This document shows, piece after piece, positions 51,000-58,406 of a DNA stretch of 64,000 bases. The position numbers were made by a program, and so were the translations under genes. Source of the stretch: CBDEGK01 sp965237855 (GTDB taxonomy: Bacteria > Pseudomonadota > Gammaproteobacteria > Pseudomonadales > Halieaceae); contig CBDEGK010000008.1 of the NCBI GenBank assembly GCA_965237855.1, positions 372,001 to 436,000 on the forward strand, given 5' to 3'. Positions within the stretch are counted from its first letter, which is position 1. Each line of letters starts with the position of its first letter. Below the pieces are notes generated by a model. It was not told the DNA's origin, searched no databases, and saw only the letters and a program-made list of their open reading frames with translations.

Positions 51000-52322
51000 T
51001 TAGCCCTGGCTTGCCGGATTCACCTGGCGCACCTTGTCCTGCATGACCTGTTTCTGCCCCCGCCGCTTAGGCGCTTTTTGACTGCGTTGATACCCCATTT
51101 TTTGCTGCTCTTCCTGGGCATAGGCCAGGACAGCCCCTAAACGCTTGTTACTCACAATCGCCCCCTGATTGACCTGCGACACCTTGTCAAAAATGGAGTA
51201 GGGCAGGGGCAAGCCTCGATGTTTAATCGCAATCGTGCCATCAGGATAGTCATAGACCGTAACCTTCTTGCGGCGTAGTGGCGTCGTCTGTTCATTGGGT
51301 TCCAACAAATAAACCACCCGGTCATACTGTACCGTCAGACTGTTGCTCACCGTGCGTTCCTCACGCCAGGCAAACACATCATCCAGATCCGTGTCTGACT
51401 CCAGAGGCCGATGAATGTCCTTCGGATTAAGCGGTTCCCGGCCAAAACGGCGATTAAAATCAGCAATAAACTCAGGGGCAAACGCATTGGCCTCACGGGG
51501 TGTGTCGATACCCCGCAGGCGAAGCTCTTTGACCAGACGGTCCTGTAGTGTTTTGTTTGCTCGCTCAACCCGTCCCTTGGCCTGAGAGGTATTTGCACAG
51601 ATGATGTCGATGTTGAGTTCATGCAAGGCTCGGCCGAACTGGGTCATCCCCGTGCCGGTTGTCGCATCACCCTTATTAACCCTAAAAACACTGTGTTTAT
51701 CGCTGTAAAATGCCACCGGCTTACCGTGATTGGCCAGATATTCACGAGTCGCGTAAAAATAATCAAAGGTCGATTCCGATGCACAAAAACGCAGCTCCAT
51801 CAGCCGGCCAGTCGCGTCATCGATGTACACCAGTAATGTACATCGCGGACCACGCTCCTCAAACCAGTGATGGTCTGATCCATCAATCTGAATCAACTCG
51901 CCGTAACACTCCCGGCGGCGCCTTGGTTGATATACGCGGCTGCGCTGTTCTTTCCGGGTTTTCCAGAGGCCGTCCGCGATCATCCACTGACGCACCGTGC
52001 CCACCGATAAACCGATCTCATGGCATTCCAACAGCTTCTCCGCGGCCAGCGTTGGCCCAAAATCAGCATACTGGGCACGAAGCAAGCTCAACGTATATTC
52101 CCGCAGACTGCCTGGGTATCTCCGATTGCTAGCGACACCACGTTTGCGCGACATCAGACCCGCCGCGCCCTCAAGGCGATAGCGGTTTACTAATCGTTGA
52201 ACCTGACGCGAACTCAGTCCCAACAAGTCACCAGCCTGGGCTCGCGTTAAGCGTCGTTCAGCCACATCCATAATCACCTGCAACCTCGTAATCTCTGTTT
52301 GACTCATTGTCAGTAATGTCAC
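51000..52322 (-). CDS. transposase, ISNCY-like
   Basis: 440 residues. N-terminal helix-turn-helix (RRLTRAQAGDLLGLSSRQVQRLVNRYRLEGAAGL), rve/DDE core with QIDGSDHHWFEERG, AFYSDKHSVFR and RVERANKTLQDRLVKELR, and a basic C-terminus. I place it with ISNCY-type rather than IS481 because of the HTH wording and the long C-terminal beta region; a database check would settle the family. Confidence 0.85.
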   Translation of the reverse strand: MTLLTMSQTEITRLQVIMDVAERRLTRAQAGDLLGLSSRQVQRLVNRYRLEGAAGLMSRKRGVASNRRYPGSLREYTLSLLRAQYADFGPTLAAEKLLECHEIGLSVGTVRQWMIADGLWKTRKEQRSRVYQPRRRRECYGELIQIDGSDHHWFEERGPRCTLLVYIDDATGRLMELRFCASESTFDYFYATREYLANHGKPVAFYSDKHSVFRVNKGDATTGTGMTQFGRALHELNIDIICANTSQAKGRVERANKTLQDRLVKELRLRGIDTPREANAFAPEFIADFNRRFGREPLNPKDIHRPLESDTDLDDVFAWREERTVSNSLTVQYDRVVYLLEPNEQTTPLRRKKVTVYDYPDGTIAIKHRGLPLPYSIFDKVSQVNQGAIVSNKRLGAVLAYAQEEQQKMGYQRSQKAPKRRGQKQVMQDKVRQVNPASQG

Positions 52323-52656
52323 TCCTGGTTCCTCCCAAGCATCTGATACACTTGGGGAATTGTACTGAGAGTGACATCTCTAAATAACGGAAAAGTGACA
52401 TTACTAAATAACGCTTACAGAAAGCATCCGCTTTACCTTCATTATGTCCATGTTCACAGCAAATTTTCACAACTCCTATGAAGACATGCTGCTTGGATTG
52501 GTTGACCGGGAGCTTTTCGTAGACACCACGAGGCAGCAACTGCGCCTGTTAACGACACCCGGAGGAAGAGGCTACTGGAAGAATTTCAATACCGGTTATG
52601 CAAGGGGATTCATTGATTATGTTGACCGGCGATTGGTTGCGCAGGAATAGCTCAGA

Positions 52657-53139
52657 ATGAATATAAGTGAACTTGCCAACTACGCGGAAATTATCAGTGG
52701 AGTCGCCGTTATCGCTTCGCTGGTCTATGTGGCGATACAGATACGCCAGAATACCGCTATGGTGAGAACCTCAAACTATGCTGATCTTTCCTTTAAGTTG
52801 TCGGGGTTTTCCAGTCTCGTTGCGGACAACGCAGAACTGGCAGATATCTACATTCGCGGCAAGGCCGATTTCGACGATCTTTCCGAGGTGGAGAAGACAC
52901 GATTCAACCTGATGTTGTCTCGTCTCCTCCAACCCTACCAAGACATGTACCACCTGAATTTAAGGGGTTATATGGATGGGCAACTGATGCAGACCAACTT
53001 ATACAGCCTGTCACGTTTCCTTGCCGAACCGGGATTACAACAGTGGTGGGAGACGAATCGTTTCTGGTGGGAGGAAGATTTTCGGCATCTGGTTGATGGG
53101 CTGATAGAGCAGGGCAAAAAACGCTTGGAGGAGTCCTGA
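52657..53139 (+). CDS. intact EIRQNT-family membrane protein
   Basis: 160 residues. One N-terminal helix (YAEIISGVAVIASLVYVAI) then QIRQNTAMVR, DLSEVEKTRFNLML and a Trp-rich end (LQQWWETNRFWWEEDF). Third relative in the window; sits directly after the IS-split one. The function is unknown. Confidence 0.75.
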   Translation: MNISELANYAEIISGVAVIASLVYVAIQIRQNTAMVRTSNYADLSFKLSGFSSLVADNAELADIYIRGKADFDDLSEVEKTRFNLMLSRLLQPYQDMYHLNLRGYMDGQLMQTNLYSLSRFLAEPGLQQWWETNRFWWEEDFRHLVDGLIEQGKKRLEES

Positions 53140-53155
53140 GGCAAAGATTGTACTG

Positions 53156-53257
53156 ACTAGTAGACGCTCCACGTGGAGCATTCAGGCGGTAACTAGTGAC
53201 GCTCCACGTGGAGCAATGCAAGTCTTAACTAATAGACACGCCACGTAAAACATTTCT
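53156..53257. repeat. three 36-bp-period repeats with CACGTG palindromes
   Basis: Units begin ACTA(G/A)T at 53156, 53192 and 53228. The first two contain the perfect 14-bp palindrome GCTCCACGTGGAGC (53166-53179 and 53201-53214); the third is decayed (CGCCACGTAAAAC). No open reading frame runs through them. They occupy most of the gap between the membrane-protein gene and IS3 copy 2. Confidence 0.85.
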
Positions 53258-53309
53258 ACTTCTTCCCTGGTATCAAGCTGTGTGACACTAAGCTATTGAT
53301 TAACAACGG

Positions 53310-54541
53310 TGTTGTGGTCTACTAAAAGTGGACACCTTGTATAGACTGTAAAGAAGCAAATACGAGGTGAACAATGATAAGCAGACAAAAACGGAACTTT
53401 CCCGATGATTTCAAGCAAGATGCCGTGGCATTGGTGATTGAGCAGGGCTATACCATAGCCGCAGCTGCACGGAGCCTGGATGTTGGCCCAGGGCTGCTCG
53501 GACGTTGGAAGCGAGAGCATGAGGCTAATTCCCACATCAATGCACTTGCCAAGGACGAACAAGAGGAACTCAAGCGGCTGCGCCGCGAGGTTCGAGAGCT
53601 CAAAATGGAGAAAGAAATTCTAAAAAAGGCGTCGGCGTATTTCGCAAAGGAAATGAAGTGAAGTACGCCTTAGTGCAATGTAATACCGCCAAATATCCAG
53701 TAACAATGTTGTGCCGGGTCATCGGTGTAAAGCGCAGTTCATACTACGCCTGGAGAGCCCGAGGAGGGAAGGTAATTGGTCCCGAAGAACTGGCTGTCAG
53801 GCGACGAATGAAATCCCTGTTTGCAGAATCTCGACAGAGTATGGGCAGCCGAAGGCTGAGCCGTCAACTTACTGCAGAAGGCTTCTCCATTGGTCGTTAT
53901 CGCGCCAGACGGCTCATGAAATCTATGGGCCTCGCCGTCAAATCTAAACGTAAATACAAGGTCACCACCGACAGCAAACATCGATTACCAGTGGCTGACA
54001 ATGTGCTGAATCGAGCATTTTCACCGGCGGCACCCAATCAGTGTTGGGGGACCGACATTACTTGCCTTTGGACTCAGGAGGGTTGGATCTACCTGGCCGT
54101 GGTGATTGATCTGTATTCTCGACGAGTTGTTGGCTGGTCTATGGATCGCCGCATGACCAAGGCGCTGGCCATCAGGGCATTGATAATGGCTGTAAGCCTT
54201 AGAAATCCACCGCCAGGTCTGATTCACCACTCAGATCGTGGCAGTCAATATGCCAGCTATGCCTACCAAGCACTGCTGAAGCAGTATGGAATGATAGCGA
54301 GCATGAGCCGAAAAGGTAATTGCTGGGACAACGCGCCAGTTGAACGATTTTTCAGCAGCCTAAAGCGCGAATGGACGTGTGACCGGATATATCGCACCCG
54401 AGAAGCCGCGATCGCTGATGTCAGAGAGTATGTGGCAGTGTATTACAACGCGAAGCGGCTGCATTCTACGCTGGGTTACAAAACACCGATGGACTACGAA
54501 TTTAACTTAAGCAAAGTGTCCAAAAATAGTAGACCACAACA
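53310..54541 (+). mobile_element. IS3-family insertion sequence, copy 2
   Basis: 1232 bp with the same TGTTGTGGTC ends as copy 1 but in the opposite orientation. No target duplication: CGG precedes it and CTC follows. The two copies differ at many residues, so they are not a recent duplicate pair. Its right end abuts the truncated MscS-type gene. Confidence 0.93.
53374..53661 (+). CDS. IS3-family OrfA, copy 2
   Basis: 95 residues, HTH plus leucine-zipper helix, nearly the same as copy 1. The slippery heptamer A-AAA-AAG (53622-53628) lies near its end; a -1 shift there joins it to orfB. Confidence 0.95.
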   Translation: MISRQKRNFPDDFKQDAVALVIEQGYTIAAAARSLDVGPGLLGRWKREHEANSHINALAKDEQEELKRLRREVRELKMEKEILKKASAYFAKEMK

Positions 54542-54596
54542 CTCAGCCTCTTCGAGATTGACGAACAGTGATATCCTCGATAACTGTTTGATCTGA
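53658..54596 (+). CDS. IS3-family transposase OrfB, copy 2 (reads past the IS end)
   Basis: 312 residues against 291 in copy 1. DDE residues in WGTDITCLW, HSDRGSQYAS and NAPVERFFSSLKRE. The terminal repeat here reads AGTAGACC instead of AGTTGACC, so the usual TGA is lost and the frame continues about 18 codons into the flanking DNA. Confidence 0.93.
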   Translation: MKYALVQCNTAKYPVTMLCRVIGVKRSSYYAWRARGGKVIGPEELAVRRRMKSLFAESRQSMGSRRLSRQLTAEGFSIGRYRARRLMKSMGLAVKSKRKYKVTTDSKHRLPVADNVLNRAFSPAAPNQCWGTDITCLWTQEGWIYLAVVIDLYSRRVVGWSMDRRMTKALAIRALIMAVSLRNPPPGLIHHSDRGSQYASYAYQALLKQYGMIASMSRKGNCWDNAPVERFFSSLKREWTCDRIYRTREAAIADVREYVAVYYNAKRLHSTLGYKTPMDYEFNLSKVSKNSRPQHSASSRLTNSDILDNCLI

Positions 54597-55558
54597 TCTT
54601 TGAGATAAGTCCACTGTTTGTGACGCCACGGCATATCGGCTAAAAACACATCCTGCCGCGGGTAGGAGAGGGCTATTCCGGCCTGGTCCAGGTGAGCAAG
54701 AACGCTGGAGAGGATGGTGTTCCTTGCTCTGCTGGGTGATACCTCGGCCGGTTCAAGGAAATACCGCAAGCGATACTGCACACCGTACTCAGAGAGGCCA
54801 TTTACTCGGGCTTTGGGGGGAGGGTTTGCCAGCGGCCCCTTTCTGCCAATAGTGCTTATCAAGGCGGCAGATAAAATTCTGAGCGCTCTGTCGCTGGGAA
54901 CGCTGAAATCCAAAACCAAATCCAGTTCGAATCGAGCGGGTGTTTCTGGCATTGAAAAATTAGTGATCAAAGTGTTGGTCAGATAGCTGTTTGGTATAAC
55001 AACCAGATTGCGATCCGTGGTCCACAGTCTGGTAGTCCGCCAGTTGGTCTCTTCGACTCGGCCGATGTAATCCCCCATCCGGGTGTGACAGTTTATCCAG
55101 TCTCCAACGCGAAACGGACGCTCCATATGAATTGCAAGGCCTGAAAATGTGTCCATAATCAGATTACGAACGGCAAAACCGATCACCAGTCCGACGGCGC
55201 CGGAGGTCGCCCACAGCGCGGTGACCGGTTGCCCGAAGACATAACGCAAAATTCCAGAGACGGCCAGTAGATAGATCAGGATGCCGATGAGTTGAGTTGC
55301 GAGTCGCGGAGGTTTTCGTCCTAGTGCTCGTCTGGCAATGCCCTCCCACAGGAAAACCTCGAGAATTCTGTTTAGCAGATACCCGCCGGAAAGCCATATC
55401 ATTACCGAGCCAAGCTGACCGGCAGTCTGGGAGGAGGTCTCAGAAAGGCTCAGATAGGCACCAATTTCTGGCAAAGACGTATGAATAGTGAGAAGTAAGC
55501 AGAAGAGTAAGAACGATTTCCAAAGACTTCGACAGAATTGCAATAGACTCGCTAACAA
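54542..55558 (-). pseudogene. MscS-family channel, C-terminus cut by the IS
   Basis: About 339 native residues, then ~15 codons from the IS. N-terminal membrane helices (residues ~10-30, 45-65, 85-110), the pore-lining and beta domain (ALWATSGAVGLVIGFAVRNLIMDTFSGLAIHMERPFRVGDWI, RTTRLWTTDRNLVVIPNSYLTNTLITNFS). The native sequence ends in LSRISLFVNLEEAE, which looks like the start of a cyclic-nucleotide-binding domain as in bacterial CNG-type MscS channels; the rest of that domain is gone. Two bases separate its start from the upstream cotransporter stop. Confidence 0.85.
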
Positions 55559-55559
55559 C

Positions 55560-57164
55560 TTATACCTTCAACTTTGGGTCTGCTTCCAATTGCAGTGACA
55601 GTATTTCATGGAGAACCCAATTGCTGCGCTCAAGTCCTGTAGTCAGTGACATTAGGTCAAGCCTCTCATCGTTCGATAAAGCTGTATCACTTTTGAGGAA
55701 ACGCTGACGGATATTGCGCATTTTTTCGCTCTTGTCGTCAGTTGCATTCCAGATCGCTGTTAGTTCCTCCTGGACTTCCGTCTCCAATGCTTCTACGGCC
55801 ATCATCAGGCTGGCGTCAAAGGCTTCGGTTACAACAGTGCCCAGCTGCGACAGCTGCTCGCTGTTCCGGCTTGCAATGACGGATTGGCACAGTTGGGCCA
55901 TGGTGGAATTGAGAGACCCCAGGAGCTGATTTTTGTTAGAGAGGAGTATCAGCTTTTCGGCGTCATCGGCGTCCACGAAATGACTCAGTTCGCCGAGGGC
56001 ATCTTCAATCGCCTGGTGGCGTTGGTTCAACGCCCGGGCCAACATGTCTGTCTGGCCCTTGGCGGAATCCCCCCCTAGTCTCAGGGCTTCGATATAGTCA
56101 GGGAGCAGACTCATGAAGCGCTGTTGTTCCTTATCCGCTAAATCCAGAGCAAGGTCGGGACTGTCGAAGGCATGATCGTGCAGGAATTCCAACCTGGCAA
56201 TATTTTCTTCGTCGGAGGGTGGCCAGATGCGTTCGATTCTACTCAGAATTGGCTTTCTCAAAGTAAACATGAGAGCTGCGCCAAACACATTGAAAATCAA
56301 ATAGATAAAGGCCATTTGTTGAGGGGTGGCTACATCAATCGAGGTTACCAGGGCATGGACAAGTGGCACGCCAGCGTACTTCTCGATAAAAAACAGGCTC
56401 AGTAGCACGAGCCCGGTTATCACATTGAAGAGCACCTGAAAAATCATTATCTGTCGGGATGTGCCCTTAAAGCCAGCAGACAAGAGATAGGTGCTTAGAC
56501 CGCCACCAAAATTGCTGCCGTAGATGATTACCATGGTTGTCCAGGTGTCCAGTAGGCCACTGGTGGTCATTGCGATAGCGAGAATAGCTACAGATTGTGG
56601 TGATTGTATGGCGATGCTCAGAAGGCTGGCGAGGATGAAAGCTGCTATTGGAGCACCATTAACGCTAATTATTGCATTTTGGAACCAGTCTATCTCAGAG
56701 ACTGAGCTGGCGCTGGTGCCGACCATAGACAGCCCGAAAAACATCAGGCCCCCACCAAACAGTACACCCAGCATGGGCTGGGAGGAGCGTGATTGAGCCA
56801 TCGTGAAACCGGCTATGCCCAGCAAGAAAAGAATGAAGAGTTGGATATCCATCGTGGCGATGAAGACCATCGTGGATGTGCCAACCGCGGCACCCAGACG
56901 GATGGGCAGAGAGCGTTCGACGCTAATCATGCCGGCCCCTACCATACCGACCAGGATGAAGGTGATGGCACTGCCTGTTTGCATGGTGGCGCCAAGCAGC
57001 GCTCCTCCAGCAGCAGACAATGCGGGATATCGGGTAGAGCGTTCCAAAAATTGTCTGAAGCGGCGACCGGTTAACTCGCGCAAATTATTTGTCAGCGTTT
57101 TAATTCCGACGAAGAATAAGCCGAGCCCAGCCAGTAGGCTTCCGATAATTTCGTAAATTTCCAT
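55560..57164 (-). CDS. Na/Pi cotransporter family protein with PhoU-like tail
   Basis: 534 residues. Two inverted membrane repeats with the QTGSAITFILVGMVGAG and QSPQSVAILAIAMTTSGLL motifs of NptA-type transporters, eight or more helices to about residue 310, then a helical PhoU-like region (ALNQRHQAIEDALGELSHFVD...). Imports phosphate with sodium or adjusts Pi balance. Followed by the channel gene, probably one transcript. Confidence 0.9.
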   Translation of the reverse strand: MEIYEIIGSLLAGLGLFFVGIKTLTNNLRELTGRRFRQFLERSTRYPALSAAGGALLGATMQTGSAITFILVGMVGAGMISVERSLPIRLGAAVGTSTMVFIATMDIQLFILFLLGIAGFTMAQSRSSQPMLGVLFGGGLMFFGLSMVGTSASSVSEIDWFQNAIISVNGAPIAAFILASLLSIAIQSPQSVAILAIAMTTSGLLDTWTTMVIIYGSNFGGGLSTYLLSAGFKGTSRQIMIFQVLFNVITGLVLLSLFFIEKYAGVPLVHALVTSIDVATPQQMAFIYLIFNVFGAALMFTLRKPILSRIERIWPPSDEENIARLEFLHDHAFDSPDLALDLADKEQQRFMSLLPDYIEALRLGGDSAKGQTDMLARALNQRHQAIEDALGELSHFVDADDAEKLILLSNKNQLLGSLNSTMAQLCQSVIASRNSEQLSQLGTVVTEAFDASLMMAVEALETEVQEELTAIWNATDDKSEKMRNIRQRFLKSDTALSNDERLDLMSLTTGLERSNWVLHEILSLQLEADPKLKV

Positions 57165-57270
57165 TGCGGTTTATTCAGTCTTCAGCCGGTTGGATTCATG
57201 CCGAACCAAAATTATTGTTCTGTGTGTATATTACAAATTCTGATTGCGCTTGCCTCTGCAGGACTTATAA

Positions 57271-57308
57271 AAACAAAACCGTTGCCTGCGCAGATACAAG
57301 CAACGGCT
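57271..57308 (-). terminator. rho-independent terminator of the exported kinase gene
   Basis: On the minus strand CCGTTGC / GCAACGG with a 14-nt loop is followed by TTTTGTTTTT. It lies 40 bp after the stop at 57348 in the 183-bp gap before the Na/Pi gene. Confidence 0.8.
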
Positions 57309-57347
57309 TCAATCTACAATTCTTCTTGCAATAGTGCCGTATAGCGA

Positions 57348-58088
57348 TTACTTAAGCACTTTCTTTATTTGCTTGAGCACATCGGACACATCTTTGCTAG
57401 CGTCAATGGTGTACAAGCCGCCATCCTCATAGTAATCCAGAAGGGGCGCCATGTTGGTACGGAAGGCTTCAAGGCGGCTTTTGCCGAAACCGTGGTCGTC
57501 ATCAACGCGACCACGAGACTTCATACGCTCCAGGGCAATTTTGTCTGAAACTTCCAGATAAATAACAATGGGCACTATTTCCCGCGTCGCGAGCAGCGCA
57601 TCAAGAAATTCTGCCTGTGCAGCGGAGCCGGGGTAGCCATCTAGTACAAAGCCACCAGCAGCGCCTGGCGCTAACAGTCTACTAAAGACAGCCACGTCAA
57701 TTGCCTGGCTACTTACCAGTTCACCGGCTTCAATTTTTTCCTTAGCAGCCTCGATATTTTGCCGCTGCTTGGAGCTAGCTTGAGCGCGTTTGCTGCCCGG
57801 CTTGCCCGCTGCAGTAGATTTAGATGCCAGAGCGACTTGATCTCTCAGCAGTTGGCCAACCTCTATAGTTGGTACACCGGTTGTTTCAGAGATATAGGCG
57901 CTGACAGTTGATTTACCTGAGCCGGGGGCGCCGATCATTATGACGTACGGGCCATCGGCTTCCGCGGCCACAGCCGGCGAGGACAACAAGGCTGAAGCAG
58001 AAACCGCCAGCGAAGCGACAGCCCCTAGGACGGGAATGGCCCAGCTGCGTTTCGCCATACTTTTGGTGCGTTGAAAGATATTCTTCAT
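57348..58088 (-). CDS. exported adenylate-kinase-like protein
   Basis: 246 residues from ATG 58088 behind AGGAG. Residues ~1-42 form a basic region and signal peptide (SWAIPVLGAVASLAVSASALLSSPAVAAEA). The kinase body has P-loop IMIGAPGSGKSTVSAYI, EVGQLLRDQV, GGFVLDGYPGSAAQAEFLDALL and a short LID (KSRGRVDDDHGFGKSRLEAF). The segment between (residues ~85-115) is unusually rich in Lys, Ser and Gln. An NMP kinase outside the cytoplasm would lack obvious ATP supply, so its role is unclear. Confidence 0.82.
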   Translation of the reverse strand: MKNIFQRTKSMAKRSWAIPVLGAVASLAVSASALLSSPAVAAEADGPYVIMIGAPGSGKSTVSAYISETTGVPTIEVGQLLRDQVALASKSTAAGKPGSKRAQASSKQRQNIEAAKEKIEAGELVSSQAIDVAVFSRLLAPGAAGGFVLDGYPGSAAQAEFLDALLATREIVPIVIYLEVSDKIALERMKSRGRVDDDHGFGKSRLEAFRTNMAPLLDYYEDGGLYTIDASKDVSDVLKQIKKVLK

Positions 58089-58406
58089 TTGTATAAGTCT
58101 CCTGAATACAACTCTTATTGCCCTCGCGCCACCACAAAGTAGTCGTAAAGCGCATCGAGGCGGTTTCAAATTGAACGGAAAAATCTCATCGGGATCACCG
58201 TTGTGGGGTGTCTGAGCCTTGTGGCTCCAACACCGCACCATTTTTGATCCGATGGAGGTGTTTCCGCACCATTTTAGAGCACCCGAGTCGCATATTACGT
58301 GCTCAGTGCCTGCTCTTGGTGTTTAGACAGCAATTACTGTGCCAATTAAACCCAATAGAATGATTTAGCGTGCCTCCCACTATTTTTTAGCACTACGGAC
58401 ACTTGT
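58089..58406. other. 318-bp gap with a 12-bp direct repeat
   Basis: No convincing gene. CCGCACCATTTT occurs at 58233-58244 and 58264-58275, flanked by an AACACC / GGTGTT inverted pair. It lies upstream of the exported kinase and downstream of the Amt-Ig gene, so it may be an operator region of the former. Confidence 0.5.

Larger units (their letters stand above)
50932..52419 (-). mobile_element. ISNCY-like insertion sequence
   Basis: 1488 bp with TG...CA ends (TGTGTTAAGC... and complement TGTAAGCGTT...) and a 5-bp target duplication GAAAG at 50927-50931 and 52420-52424. Each end carries two tandem copies of an ATTTAG-NN-ATGTCAC box about 23-24 bp apart, likely transposase sites. It holds one gene on the minus strand. 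Confidence 0.9.
50693..52650 (+). pseudogene. EIRQNT-family membrane protein, split by an ISNCY-like element
   Basis: Left part 50693-50931 (NLAEIVASIATLITLIYLAVQVRANTRV ... RGLADPQSLDTDES) and right part from 52420 (ESIRFTFIMSMFTANFHNSYEDM ... YVDRRLVAQE). Taking out 50932-52419 and one GAAAG copy rejoins them in frame as LDTDESIRFTFIMSMF, which aligns with LSETEKAQFIAMF of the relative at 11593. An intact relative follows 6 bp downstream, so the pair was a tandem duplication before the insertion. Confidence 0.9.

Noticed and set aside
53156..53257. CRISPR array
   Set aside because: The 36-bp period is filled by the repeat itself; there are no unique spacers and no cas genes nearby.
40869..54541. 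Composite transposon made by the two IS3 copies
   Set aside because: Copy 1 has its own target duplication inside a reconstructable gene, the outer ends share no duplication, and the cargo includes trpS; the copies also differ at many residues.
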